A stretch of DNA of 64,000 nt from Liolophura sinensis. Taxonomy: Eukaryota; Mollusca; Polyplacophora; Chitonida; Chitonidae. Shown here piece by piece: positions 1 to 12,366 of this stretch. The stretch is from the NCBI RefSeq assembly GCF_032854445.1, contig NC_088296.1:24685604-24749603 (forward strand), written 5' to 3'. The translations under genes were made by a program, and so were the position numbers. Positions within the stretch are counted from its first letter, which is position 1; each line of letters starts with the position of its first letter. The notes under the pieces are model-generated. The model made no database searches and was not told where the DNA came from. It saw nothing but the letters and a program-made list of their open reading frames with translations.

Positions 1-650
1 TGCCCAAAGCTAAGCAAACTGGATAGGAGGCCCAGTTTTTCCTTTCGTCCATCAGAAAACAACTCCATCTGCATAATAACCCTTGAGACATCTTGCCTAA
101 TTTACTGTTGGGATAGTGTGCACTCACAATTTTACCTCTTAAGAGAGAATATCTTGAGATCTGTTAAACAACGTTTTGGGTGGAACGCTCTGGAAGTAGT
201 TGGTGTATCCCTAGACAGTCTTCTACAAATGACAGTTACGTGGTCATTTCAAGGACCTTTGGACAGTACAGTTAAGCCTTTGTCAAGATCTATGAAAATG
301 CCACTAAACTAGCACTCATGTAAGATTTTTCTAATTTATCCATGTTACAAGTCATGTTACCTGATGCCCACCGCTCGCCCTAGAATGTTCCACGAACCTT
401 ATGTTCTCACGATACCAAGGATCCAGAGTCATCATCAAAACAATGGATTAGCTCTGAGTTCTCCATAGCATAGAATCGTCTTTATCGAAAAATGCTACAT
501 CCAATAGGAAATAATTTGCTTCAGGTTCCATTCAGTTAATGTATTCATGGAACAAGTACATTTGAATGAAATAGTTTAGCAGTCTCCAATTATTCAGTGG
601 CATAAACCTTATGTGATGTCATTGTTTACAATATAGCCAGAAAGGGCCAC

Positions 651-942
651 TAAAACAGCCAGAGGGGGCCTCCGTGGCTCAGTTGGTTGGCGCGCTAGAG
701 CAGCATAATGACCCAGGAGCCTCTCACCAATGCGGTCGCTGTGAGTTCAAGTCCAGTTCATGCTGGCTTCCTCTCCGGTCGTAAGTGGGAATGTCTCCAG
801 CAACCTGCGGATGGTCGTGGGTTTTCCCCGGGCTCTGCCTGGTTTCCTCCCACCATAATGCTGCCCGCCGTCGTATAAGTGAAATTTTCTTGAGTACGGC
901 GTAAAGCACCAATCAAATAATTAAAATAAATAAAACAGACAG
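651..942 (+). mobile_element. tRNA-derived SINE (family 1) with target duplication, unit 1
   Basis: The element body is about 663-930. It begins ggggcctccgtggctcagtt, an A-box-like tRNA head, followed by a B-box-like word gtgagttcaagtcc. A conserved central block follows (aacctgcggatggtcgtggg, then gctgcccgccgtcgtataag) and a tail gcaccaatcaaataatt. The flanks are taaaacagccag (651-662) and taaaacagacag (931-942), an 11/12 target-site duplication. Units 4 and 5 carry the uninterrupted empty site (near 13,570 and 16,880), which confirms insertion. The central block resembles the conserved domain shared by molluscan and other metazoan tRNA-SINEs; I do not assign a library name. Confidence 0.9.
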
Positions 943-2446
943 TGTTTTAAAAGGCGTTTAATAAATTTTAAAAAATTGAATACCTAAATTGTTTCTTTAG
1001 AATAAAAATTTCATAGTGTGTGTTCGTCTTGTTTTCTATAACTTTACAGTAGACATTTACACTGTGCAAAGTGTATTACAAACTAATTTGTTCGACAATC
1101 TTTGTGCTTTGCGGGGACTTCCAACTTCCAGTATTCTTGAATGAAAGTCAAAACCATGATCAAAGGTTTGCTATGACGTAGTTTTCAGACATGTAGATCT
1201 CAGGTAAGGAAATGACACGAACGCTTACCTACATCAGCTAATCTATCTTAACTCAATGCAATAAAGGGTGTAAATAAAAAAGTACACACAGAGCATTTAA
1301 ACCCTTGATTAACTGTGATCAACCCAGAAAAAAACCTTAAAAATCTTGCATGTAAACGGACAGGTCAAACGAATATTCACCTACTAGAGCACAAGAAATG
1401 TGGACTGCTGTATTATTTTTTTTTTTGGCTTCATCGTTTTATATAAACCATCCTTTTAAATTGGTCTTATTAAAGTATTAACTGAGGGTTCACGATATAC
1501 TGACTTTTCTCTTGCTTTTTGTAATTTGTACAAAGCCTTATACATGTTAAAAAGTGATTATTCATTTTATGAAAATGTGTTAGTTTGCTACCATTGCAGA
1601 AAGGCTGTCACGTCTTAATTTTCTTCTACTGATCCTGTAAACATGTTGATATTTTATGAGTTTGAATAAAGACCTGAGCGTGTAAGAGTTGTTGACATTT
1701 GTATGCGGCTGGAAATGGGCAGAAGCGTGCTCATTTTATTGCTCAATGTACCGATTTTCCAGTTCGCCTTTTATATTCACTATGTCAATGTGTCTGTATA
1801 TCACAGGCACTCGTACACACTGGCGTTATTTCCCACAGTCGTCAAACGCAGAAACACTTTTCTTCGCTGTATATTGTCACCATACAATATTCATCCAGGT
1901 CAAAAGTTAGATTTAATGAACAGTAGATTAATAAGAAACTTATGTCAAGCGGATGATTTATATTCATTTATATCTTTTGGCTTTAATAGCTTAATAACCT
2001 TATACATAACAAAATGCTTGCAGTTCTTATCGAAAAGACTCATATTATGGTTTTAAAACCGTACTTAAAATTACCCTGTTCTTTTTTTTCTAAGTTCGCA
2101 GATGGCTGAAATATTTCCAGGGGTTTTCAAGAAGTAAAAGTCATTAAAATATGCCAGATCTCTAAGTGTAATACATTGCCTGCCTAAGAACTAAGGCGGT
2201 AAAAGGTCATTAAGTAACGTAACTTACATCGCCGTTCTATAAGAACTGGTTATAAAATATGCGTCGTCCGTCTAAAGATGGACGTTTGAAATATTTACAC
2301 TTATTATATTCTGTGTAGAGCATTTTTCCTAGTTTGGGCAAGTAGGTTTGGTGCTTAGCATAAGTCTTAAAATACAACGTGCAGTTGTCCAGAGGACCAT
2401 CTCTCGTCAAGTTTTGTGGGAGGCCTAACATTAGTATATCACGTAC

Positions 2447-2545
2447 CTTATCCTGTACACTGACATCAGCACCCTTCTCCAGCAGGAAACGAACAACATC
2501 TACACTGTTTTGCCCGGCTGCAATGTGCAAATAGGTCGACCCATC
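2447..2545 (-). CDS. Ankyrin-repeat exon, one 33-residue repeat (unit 1, module 1)
   Basis: On the minus strand, acceptor ctttgcacag precedes GATGGGTCG and donor AAG|gtacgt follows. The exon is 99 bp and codes exactly 33 residues: DGSTYLHIAA near the start, VDVVRFLLEKGADV in the middle, ending VQDK. This is one complete ankyrin repeat (the canonical TPLH is TYLH here). Both ends lie between codons, so the exon can be duplicated, lost or skipped without shifting the frame. Ankyrin repeats stack as helix pairs that bind partner proteins. Nothing in the window identifies a partner or the other domains of the protein. It is one exon of a gene transcribed leftwards; the next exon in that direction is outside the window. 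Confidence 0.82.
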
Positions 2546-2919
2546 CTGTGCAAAGTTAAAATAATGTAATACTTGAACGGCTACTTCAGTAAAAATGCTA
2601 TGAATGACAAATTGACTAGTAAAAAATGAAGCTACACCTGTTAAAACGGGGAATATAAAAACAATACGAATGTGAGCTATTTTGGTGGCGTATAAGGCAT
2701 TGGAAATGCGCTTTGTACATGCTGGCCTGAAATAAGTAAACTACAGGGCCTGTTTATTTCTGTTGCCATGCTACTGATTTTCCAGTTCGCTGTTTGTATT
2801 CACTATGTCTATGTGTCTGTATGTCAAGGGCGCTCATACACACTGGTCTCTTTTTCCACAGTCGTCAAACGCAAAAGCACTTTTCTTCGCTGTATATTGT
2901 GACCATACAATATTCATCC

Positions 2920-2927
2920 AGGTCAAA

Positions 2928-2960
<33 letters not shown>

Positions 2961-3100
2961 ATTGGTGTTTTACGCGTACTCAAGAATATTTCACTTATAC
3001 GACGGCGGCCAGCATTATGGTGGGTGGAAACCGGGCACGGCCCGGGGGAAACCCACGACCATCCGCAGGTTGCTGGCAGACCTTCTCACTAGGTCAAAAG
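2920..3100 (-). mobile_element. 5'-truncated SINE (family 1), antisense, with target duplication
   Basis: The body is 2930-3090. It opens with a run of 30 T, then gattggtgttttacgcgtac and the reverse complement of the family-1 central block, and is cut off within that block. The flanks are aggtcaaaag at 2920-2929 and again at 3091-3100, a perfect 10-bp target duplication. Sister modules at about 1,900, 6,210 and 10,510 show the same aggtcaaaagttagattt without an insert. The same insertion is in unit 2, so it predates the unit 1/unit 2 duplication. Confidence 0.9.
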
Positions 3101-3677
3101 TTAGATTTAATGAACAGTAGAACAATAAGAGTCTTATGTCAAGCGGATGTTTTATATTCATGGATATGTTTATGTTTTGGTTTTAATAGCTTAATAACCT
3201 TATACATAACAAAATGCTCGGCAATTCTTATTGAAAAGACTCATATTATGGTTTTAAAACCGTATGTAAATTTACGATGTTTTTTTTTTTTTTGTTTTTT
3301 TTTTCTAAGTTTGCAGATGGCTGAAATATTTCAAGGCGTTTTCAAGAAGAAAAAGTCATTTAAATATGCCAGTGCTCTAAGTATAATACATTGCCTGCCT
3401 AAGAACTAAGGCGGTAAAAGGTCATTAAGTAACGTAACTTACATCGCCGTTCTATAAGAACTGGTTATAAAATATGCGTCGTCCGTCTAAAGATGGACGT
3501 TTGAAATATTTACACTTATTATATTCTGTGTAGAGCATTTTTCTTAGTTTGGGCCATTGGTTTTGGTGTCTAGTACAGGTCTTAAAATACAAAGTGCAGT
3601 TGTCACAAAAGTAAACTGCATGACAAAGCACCTGTCGTCAAGTTTTGTGGCCGGCCTCACATCAGTACTTCACGTAC

Positions 3678-3776
3678 CTTATCCTGTGCATTGACATCAG
3701 CACCCTCCTCCAGCAGGAAACGAACAACATCTACATTGTTTTCCTGAGCTGCATACTGCAAAGGGGTCCACCCAAC
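3678..3776 (-). CDS. Ankyrin-repeat exon, one 33-residue repeat (unit 1, module 2)
   Basis: Acceptor atttgcacag and donor AAG|gtacgt frame a 99-bp exon in phase 0 at both ends. It encodes VGWTPLQYAAQENNVDVV near the start, then RFLLEEGADVNAQDK. This is a complete ankyrin repeat with TPLQ in place of TPLH. It lies 1,231 bp from the module-1 exon, the spacing of the internal module. It reads into the 2447-2545 exon after splicing without a frame change. Confidence 0.82.
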
Positions 3777-4964
3777 CTGTGCAAATAAAAAAAAATGTAA
3801 TACTTGAACTGCAACTTCAGTAAAACTGCTATGAATGACAAATTCACTAATATTTAATGTAGCTACACCTGGTAATACAGGGAATGTAAACATAATACAA
3901 ATGTGAGCTATTGTGGTGGCCTATAAGACATTTGAAGTGCGCTTTGCACCTGCTGGCTTGGTGTAAATAAAGTGTAATTTTCGAATTCGCCGTTTGAAAT
4001 GACTATGTCTGTATGTTTGTATATCACAGGCACTCATACACACTGCATGGTGTTATTTTCTATAGTCGTCAAACGGAAAACCACTTTTCTTCGCTGTATA
4101 ATGTCACAATGTAACATTTATCCAAGTCAAAAGATTGATTTAGTAAACAGTGAATTAAAACAAACTCATATCAAGCGGCTGTCATATATTTATGGACATG
4201 TTTTAGCTCCATTAGCTTCATGAACTTTTACAAAACAAAATTATCAGCAATTCTTATCGAAAAGACTCATGTTATGGTTTTAAAACCTTTCTAAGTACTA
4301 AGTATGCTGCCAACTGCCCAAAGCTAAGCAAACTGGATAGGAGGCCCAGTTTTTCCTTTCGTCCATCAGAAAACAACTCCATCTGCATAATAACCCTTGA
4401 GACATCTTGCCTAATTTACTGTTGGGATAGTGTGCACTCACAATTTTACCTCTTAAGAGAGAATATCTTGAGATCTGTTAAACAACGTTTTGGGTGGAAC
4501 GCTCTGGAAGTAGTTGGTGTATCCCTAGACAGTCTTCTACAAATGACAGTTACGTGTTCATTTCAAGGACCTTTGGACAGTACAGTTAAGCCTTTGTCAA
4601 GATCTATGAAAATGCCACTAAACTAGCACTCATGTAAGATTTTTCTAATTTATCCATGTTACAAGTCATGTTACCTGATGCCCACCGCTCGCCCTAGAAT
4701 GTTCCACGAACCTTATGTTCTCGCGATACCAAGGATCCAGAGTCATCATCAAAACAATGGATTAGCTCTGAGTTCTCCATAGCATAGAATCGTCTTTATC
4801 GAAAAATGCTACATCCAATAGGAAATAATTTGCTTCAGGTTCCATTCAGTTAATGTATTCATGGAACAAGTACATTTGAATGAAATAGTTTAGCAGTCTC
4901 CAATTATTCAGTGGCATAAACCTTATGTGATGTCATTGTTTACAATATAGCCAGAAAGGGCCAC

Positions 4965-5257
4965 TAAAACAGCCAGAGGGGGCCTCCGTGGCTCAGTTGG
5001 TTGGCGCGCTAGAGCAGCATAATGACCCAGGAGCCTCTCACCAATGCGGTCGCTGTGAGTTCAAGTCCAGTTCATGCTGGCTTCCTCTCCGGTCGTAAGT
5101 GGGAATGTCTTCCAGCAACCTGCGGATGGTCGTGGGTTTTCCCCGGGCTCTGCCTGGTTTCCTCCCACCATAATGCTGCCCGCCGTCGTATAAGTGAAAT
5201 TTTCTTGAGTACGGCGTAAAGCACCAATCAAATAATTAAAATAAATAAAACAGACAG
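4965..5257 (+). mobile_element. SINE family 1, unit 2 copy of the 663-930 insertion
   Basis: The body is 4977-5245, with the same flanking words taaaacagccag and taaaacagacag as in unit 1. It is a duplicate by unit duplication, not a new insertion. Confidence 0.9.
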
Positions 5258-6765
5258 TGTTTTAAAAGGCGTTTAATAAATTTTAAAAAATTGAATACCT
5301 AAATTGTTTCTTTAGAATAAAAATTTCATAGTGTGTGTTCGTCTTGTTTTCTATAACTTTACAGTAGACATTTACACTGTGCAAAGTGTATTACAAACTA
5401 ATTTGTTCGACAATCTTTGTGCTTTGCGGGGACTTCCAACTTCCAGTATTCTTGAATGAAAGTCAAAACCATGATCAAAGGTTTGCTATGACGTAGTCTT
5501 CAGACATGTAGATCTCAGGTAAGGAAATGACACGAACGCTTACCTACATCAGCTAATCTATCTTAACTCAATGCAATAAGAGGTGTAAATAAAAAAGTAC
5601 ACACAGAGCATTTAAACCCTTGATTAACTGTGATCAACCCAGAAAAAAACCTTAAAAATCTTGCATGTAAACGGACAGGTCAAACGAATATTCACCTACT
5701 AGAGCACAAGAAATGTGGACTGCTGTATAATTTTTTTTTTTTGGCTTCATCGTTTTATATAAACCATCCTTTTAAATTGGTCTTATTAAAGTATTAACTG
5801 AGGGTTCACGATATACTGACTTTTCTCTTGCTTTTTGTAATTTGTGCAAAGCCTTATACATGTTAAAAAGTGATTATTCATTTTATGAAAATGTGTTAGT
5901 TTGCTACCATTGCAGAAAGGCTGTCACGTCTTAATTTTCTTCTACTGATCCTGTAAACATGTTGATATTTTATGAGTTTGAATAAAGACCTGAGCGTGTG
6001 AGTGTTGTTGACATTTGTATGCGGCTGGAAATGGGCAGAAGCGTGATCATTTTATTGCTCAATGTACTGATTTTCCAGTTCGCCTTTTATATTCACTATG
6101 TCAATGTGTCTGTATATCACAGGCACTCGTACACACTGGCGTTATTTCCCACAGTCGTCAAACGCAGAAACACTTTTCTTCGCTGTATATTGTCACCATA
6201 CAATATTCATCCAGGTCAAAAGTTAGATTTAATGAACAGTAGATTAATAAGAAACTTATGTCAAGCGGATGATTTATATTCATTTATATCTTTTGGCTTT
6301 AATAGCTTAATAACCTTATACATAACAAAATGCTTGGCAGTTCTTATCGAAAAGACTCATATTATGGTTTTAAAACCGTACTTAAAATTACCCTGTTCTT
6401 TTTTTTTTCTAAGTTCGCAGATGGCTGAAATATTTCCAGGGGTTTTCAAGAAGTAAAAGTCATTAAAATATGCCAGATCTCTAAGTGTAATACATTGCCT
6501 GCCTAAGAACTAAGGCGGTAAAAGGTCATTAAGTAACGTAAATTACATCACCGTTCCATAAGAACTGGTTATAAAATATGCGTCGTCCGTCTAAAGATGG
6601 ACGTTTGAAATATTTACACTTATTATATTCTGTGTAGAGCATTTTTCCTAGTTTGGGCAAGTTGGTTTGGTGCTTAGCATAAGTCTTAAAATACAACGTG
6701 CAGTTGTCCAGAGGACCATCTCTGGTCAAGTTTTTTGGGAGGCCTAACATTAGTATATCACGTAC

Positions 6766-6864
6766 CTTATCCTGTACACTGACATCAGCACCCTTCTCCA
6801 GCAGGAAACGAACAACATCTACACTGTTTTGCCCGGCTGCAATGTGCAAATAGGTCGACCCATC
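6766..6864 (-). CDS. Ankyrin-repeat exon, one 33-residue repeat (unit 2, module 1)
   Basis: The exon is 99 bp, phase 0 to phase 0, with the same splice sites as the unit 1 exon at 2447. Its residues are identical to that copy (DGSTYLHIAA, VDVVRFLLEKGADV, VQDK). Identity at protein level fits the recency of the duplication. Confidence 0.82.
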
Positions 6865-7238
6865 CTGTGCAAAGTTAAAATAATGTAATACTTGAACGGC
6901 TACTTCAGTAAAAATGCTATGAATGACAAATTGACTAGTAAAAAATGAAGCTACACCTGTTAAAACGGGGAATATAAAAACAATACGAATGTGAGCTATT
7001 TTGGTGGCGTATAAGGCATTGGAAATGCGCTTTGTACATGCTGGCCTGAAATAAGTAAACTACAGGGCCTGTTTATTTCTGTTGCCATGCTACTGATTTT
7101 CCAGTTCGCTGTTTGTATTCACTATGTCTATGTGTCTGTATGTCAAGGGCGCTCATACACACTGGTCTCTTTTTCCACAGTCGTCAAACGCAAAAGCACT
7201 TTTCTTCGCTGTATATTGTGACCATACAATATTCATCC

Positions 7239-7416
7239 AGGTCAAAAGTTTTTTTTTTTTTTTTTTTTTTTTTTGATTGGTGTTTTACGCCGTACTCAAG
7301 AATATTTCACTTATACGACGGCGGCCAGCATTATGGTGGGTGGAAACCGGGCACGGCCCGGGGGAAACCCACGACCATCCGCAGGTTGCTGGCAGACCTT
7401 CTCACTAGGTCAAAAG
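7239..7416 (-). mobile_element. 5'-truncated antisense SINE (family 1), unit 2 copy
   Basis: The body is 7249-7406, with a T run of 26 and then gattggtgttttacgccgta. Target duplication aggtcaaaag lies at 7239-7248 and 7407-7416. It is the same insertion event as 2930-3090. Confidence 0.9.
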
Positions 7417-7983
7417 TTAGATTTAATGAACAGTAGAACAATAAGAGTATTATGTCAAGCGGATGTTTTATATTCATGGATATGTTTTGGTTTTAATAGC
7501 TTAATAACCTTATACATAACAAAATGCTCGGCAATTCTTATTGAAAAGACTCATATTATGGTTTTAAAACCGTATGTAAATTTACGATGTTTTTTTTTTG
7601 TTTTTTTTTTCTAAGTTTGCAGATGGCTGAAATATTTCAAGGCGTTTTCAAGAAGAAAAAGTCATTTAAATATGCCAGAGCTCTAAGTATAATACATTGC
7701 CTGCCTAAGAACTAACGCCGTAAAAGCTCATTAAGTAACGTAACTTACATCGCCGTTCTATAAGAACTGGTTATAAAATATGCGTCGTCCGTCTAAAGAT
7801 GGACGTTTGAAATATTTACACTTATTATATTCTGTGTAGAGCATTTTTCTTAGTTTGGGCCATTGGCTTTGGTGTCTAGTACAGGTCTTAAAATACAAAG
7901 TGCAGTTGTCACAAAAGTAAACTGCATGACAAAGCACCTGTCGTCAAGTTTTGTGGCCGGCCTCACATCAGTACTTCACGTAC

Positions 7984-8082
7984 CTTATCCTGTGCATTGA
8001 CATCAGCACCCTCCTCCAGCAGGAAACGAACAACATGTACATTGTTTTCCTGAGCTGCATACTGCAAAGGGGTCCACCCATC
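7984..8082 (-). CDS. Ankyrin-repeat exon, one 33-residue repeat (unit 2, module 2)
   Basis: The exon is 99 bp with acceptor ctttgcacag and donor AAG|gtacgt. It codes DGWTPLQYAAQENNVHVV, then RFLLEEGADVNAQDK. It differs from its unit 1 sister at residue 1 (D for V) and in the second helix (VHVV for VDVV). Both are amino acid replacements, so even the newest copies have begun to diverge at protein level. Confidence 0.82.
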
Positions 8083-9272
8083 CTGTGCAAAGTAAAAAAA
8101 AAATTTACTACTTGAACTGCAACTTCAGTAAAACTGCTATGAATGACAAATTCACTAATATTTAATGTAGCTACACCTGGTAATACAGGGAATGTAAACA
8201 TAATACAAATGTGAGCTATTGTGGTGGCGTATAACACATTTGAAGTGTGCTTTGCACCTGCTGGCTTGGTGTAAATAAAGTGTAATTTTCGAATTCGCCG
8301 TTTGAAATGACTATGTCTGTATGTTTGTATATCACAGGCACTCATACACACTGCATGGTGTTATTTTCTATAGTCGTCAAACGGAAAACCACATTTCTTC
8401 GCTGTATAATGTCACAATGTAACATTTATCCAAGTCAAAAAATTGATTTAGTAAACAGTGAATTAAAACAAACTCATATCAAGCGGCTGTTATATATTTA
8501 TGGACATGTTTTAGCTCCATTAGCTTCATGAACTTTTACAAAACAAAATTATCAGCAATTCTTATCGAAAAGACTCATGTTATGGTTTTAAAACCTTTCT
8601 AAGTACTAAGTATGCTGCCAACTGCCCAAAGCTAAGCAAACTGGATAGGAGGCCCAGTTTTTCCTTTCGTCCATCAGAAAACAACTCCATCTGCATAATA
8701 ACCCTTGAGACATCTTGCCTAATTTACTGTTGGGATAGTGTGCACTCACAATTTTACCTCTTAAGAGAGAATATCTTGAGATCTGTTAAACAACGTTTTG
8801 GGTGGAACGCTCTGGAAGTAGTTGGTGTATCCCTAGACAGTCTTCTACAAATGACAGTTACGTGTTTATTCCAAGGACCTTTGGACAGTACAGTCAAGCC
8901 TTTGTCAAGATCTATGAAAATGCCACTAAACTAGCACTCATATAAAATTTTTCTAATTTATCCATGTTACAAGTCATGTTACCTGGTGCCCACCGCTCGC
9001 CCTAGAATGTTCCACGAACCTTATGTTCTCACGATACCAAGGATCCAGAGTCATCATCAAAACAATGGATTAGCTCTGAGTTCTCCATAGCATAGAATCG
9101 TCTTTATCGAAAAATGCTACATCCAATAGGAAATAATTTGCTTCAGGTTCCATTCAGTTAATGTATTCATGGAACAAGTACATTTGAATGAAGTAGTTTA
9201 TCAGTCTCCAATTATTCAGTGGCATGAACCTTATGTGATGTCATTGTTTACAATATACCCAGAAAGGGCCAC

Positions 9273-9565
9273 TAAAACAGCCAGAGGGGGCCTCCGTGGC
9301 TCAGTTGGTTGGCGCGCTAGAGCAGCATAATGACCCAGGAGCCCCTCACCAATGCGGTCGCTGTGAGTTCAAGTCCAGTTCATGCTGGCTTCCTCTCCGG
9401 TCGTAAGTGGGAATGTCTTCCAGCAACCTGCGGATGGTCGTGGGTTTTCCCCGGGCTCTGCCTGGTTTCCTCCCACCATAATGCTGGCCGCCGTCGTATA
9501 AGTGAAATATTCTTGAGTACGGCGTAAAGCACCAATCAAATAATTAAAATAAATAAAACAGACAG
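9273..9565 (+). mobile_element. SINE family 1, unit 3 copy of the 663-930 insertion
   Basis: The body is 9285-9553, with the same target duplication (taaaacagccag and taaaacagacag). It has a few more substitutions than the unit 1/2 copies. Confidence 0.9.
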
Positions 9566-11089
9566 TGTTTTAAAAGGCGTTTAATAAATTTTAAAAATTT
9601 GAAAACCTAAATTGTTTCTTTAGAATAAAACCTTCATAGTGTGTGTTCTTCTTGTTTTCTATAACTTTACAGTAGACATTTACACTGTGCAAAGTGTATT
9701 ACAAACTAGTTTGTTCGACAATCTTTGTGTTTGGCGGGGACTTCCAACTTCCAGTATTCTTGAATGAAATTCAAAATTATGATCAAAGGTTTGCTATGAC
9801 GTAGTTTTCAGACATGTAGATCTCAGGTAAGGAAATGACACGAACGCTTGCCTACATCAGCTAATCTATCTTAACACAATGCAATAAGAGGTGTAAATAA
9901 AAAAGTACAACCAGAGCATTTAAACCCTTGATTAACTGTGATCAACCCAGAAAAAACCTTAAAAATCTTGCATGTAAACGGACAGGTCAAACGAATATTC
10001 ACCTACTAGAGCACAAGAAATGTGGACTGCTGTATTATTTTTTTTGGCTTCATCGTTTTATATAAACCATCCTTTTAAATTGGTCGTATTAAAGTATTAA
10101 CTGAGGGTTCACGATATACTGACTTTTCTCTTGCTTTTTGTAATTTGTGCAAAGCCTTATACATGTTAAAAGGTGATTATTCATTTTATGAAAATGTGTT
10201 AGTTTGCTACCATTGCAGAAAGGCTGTCACGTCTTAATTTACTTCTACTGATCCTGTAAACATGTTGATATTTTATGAGTTTGAATAAAGACCTAAGTGT
10301 TGTTGACATTTGTGTGCGGCTGGAAATGGGCAAAAGCGTGCTCATTTTATTGCTCAATGTACTGATTTTCCAGTTCGCCTTTTATATTCACTATGTCAAT
10401 GTGTCTGTATATCACAGGCACTCGTACACACTGGCGTTATTTCCCACAGTCGTCAAACGCAGAAACACTTTTCTTCGCTGTATATTGTCACCATAAAATA
10501 TTCATCCAGGTCAAAAGTTAGATTTAATGAACAGTAGATTAATAAGAAACTTATGTCAAGCGGATGTTTTATATTTATTTATATCTTTTGGCTTTAATAG
10601 CTTAATAACCTTATACATAAGAAAATGCTCGGCAATTCTTGTCGAAAAGACTCATATTATGGTTTTAAAACCGTACTTAAACTTACCCTGTTCTTTTTTT
10701 TTCTAAGTTCGCAGACGGCTGAAATATTTCCAGGGGTTTTCAAGAAGTAAAAGTCATTAAAATATGCCAGATCTCTAAGTGTAATACATTGCCTGCCTAA
10801 GAACTAACGCCGTAAAAGGTCATTAAGTAACGTAACTTTCTACAAGAACTGGTTATAAAATATGCGTCGTCCGTCTAAAGATGGACGTCGTCATTCTAAA
10901 GATATAAGTTAGAAATATTCACACTTATTATATCCTGTGTAGAGCAGTTTTCTTAGTTGGGGCCATTGGGTTTGGTTTCTAGTACACGTCTTGAAATACA
11001 AAGTGCAGTTGTCACGTAAGTGAACTGCATGACAAAGCACCATCTCGCGTCAAGTTATGTGGCCGTCCTCCTGTCAGTATATAACGTAA

Positions 11090-11188
11090 CTTATCCTGTA
11101 CATTGATATCAGCACCCTTCTCCAGCAGCACATGTACAACATCTACATTGTTTTCCTGAGCTGCATAGTGCAAAGTTGTCCATCGGTT
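11090..11188 (-). pseudogene. Ankyrin exon with both splice sites lost (unit 3, module 1)
   Basis: The 99-bp frame is still open and codes an ankyrin repeat (TTLHYAAQENNVDVV, then HVLLEKGADINVQDK). The donor AAG|gtacgt has become AAG|ttacgt, and the acceptor word tttgcacag has become tttgcatcg. It would therefore not be recognised by canonical splicing. Its loss would not disturb the frame because the exon is phase 0 on both sides. Confidence 0.75.
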
Positions 11189-12300
11189 CGATGCAAAGTA
11201 AAAATAACGAAATACTAAAAATGCTGCTTTAGTAAAATGCTCTTAAAGGCAAAGACAAGTAAAATGAAAGTAGTGCAAGATTTGCTTTGGCGCAGTTTTC
11301 ACACATGTAAATTTGAGGTAAAGAAATGACATGAACGTTTACCTACCTCAGGTAATCTACCTTAACTCTCTATACTAGTGGGTGTAAATAAAAAAGTACA
11401 AACCTAAGGAATTAAACTATTGATTAACTCTTATATATGTGTACGTCCACGAAATATTCAACTAATAGTGTAAAAGAAATGAAGACAATAGGTGGACTGC
11501 GGAATTTTCATTGCTTTATCAGCAATGCAAAACATCCTTTCAACATCCTAAATTTATCTTATTAAATTATTAACTGGTAGTTTACAATATACTGAAGTTT
11601 CTCTTGGTCTTTCAATTTTGCGCAAAACTTTATACATGTTGTAAGCTGATTTTCATTTTATAATAATGTGTGAGAAATCTATAATTGCAGAAAGGCTATC
11701 ACGTCTTAATTTACTTCTGCTGATCCTAGAAACATTTTTACATTTTATGAATTTAAATAAAGACCTGAGCGTGTAAGGCGTTGTTGACATTTATATGCGG
11801 ATTAAAATGGACAGAAGCGTGTTCATTTTACTTCTCAATTCACTGCTTACAAAATGCTCAGCAATTCTTATCGAAAAGACTCATATTATGGTTTTAAAAC
11901 CGTACGTGGTTTATCGCTCTTTTTTCTAAATTTGCAGAAGGGTACAATATTTCCAGGGGATTTTAAGAAGTGAAAGTCATTAAAATGTACCCGAACTCTA
12001 ACTAAAATACTGTGCCTGCCCTAGAACTAAGGCGGTAAAAAGCCATTAAGTAAAGTAACTTACATCGCCGTTCTATAAGAACTGGTTATAAAATATGCGT
12101 CGATCTTCTAAAGATGGATTTTGAAATATTCACACTTATTCTATTCTTTGTAGAGCATTTTTCTTAGTTTGGGCCAGTGGGTTTGGTGCTTAATACAGGT
12201 GTTGAAATACAACGTGCAGCTGTCACGTCAGTAAACTGCATGACAAAACGCCATCTATCGTAAAGTTTTGTGGCCGACCTCACATCAGTATGTCACGTAC

Positions 12301-12366
12301 TTTATTCTGGTCATTGACATCAGCACCCTTCTCCAGCAGGAAACAAACAACATGTACAACGTTTTT
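12301..12366 (-). pseudogene. Truncated ankyrin exon (unit 3, module 2)
   Basis: Only the 3' two-thirds of the exon remain on the minus strand (VVCFLLEKGADVND, ending QNK), followed by |gtacgt. The 5' part and the acceptor are deleted: exon sequence joins directly to intron sequence near 12,366. Confidence 0.7.

Larger units (their letters stand above)
1..4314. repeat. Ankyrin-exon macro-repeat, unit 1
   Basis: This is the first of five tandem units. The opening word tgcccaaagctaagcaaac recurs at 4315 and 8623, giving periods of 4314 and 4308 bp. Units 1 and 2 differ at roughly one base per hundred or fewer where I compared them. Inside the unit a module of about 1.2 kb is itself repeated. 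Each module contains an ankyrin exon on the minus strand, the word tgtctgtatatcacaggcac and the word aagactcatattatggtttt. The unit boundary is arbitrary: sequence just before 4315 is module sequence, so the array continues left of the window. Short plus-strand open frames here are antisense to the ankyrin exons and I do not regard them as genes. Confidence 0.93.
4315..8622. repeat. Ankyrin-exon macro-repeat, unit 2
   Basis: This is a near-identical copy of unit 1, including both SINE insertions and both ankyrin exons. Differences are scattered single bases and length changes in T tracts (for example the SINE T run is shorter). The close match points to very recent duplication or gene conversion. 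An assembly collapse or expansion cannot be excluded from one sequence. Confidence 0.93.

Noticed and set aside
663-740. A functional tRNA gene at the SINE heads (also 4977, 9285, 43035)
   Set aside because: A-box and B-box words are present but the cloverleaf is not, and each is followed by the SINE central block.
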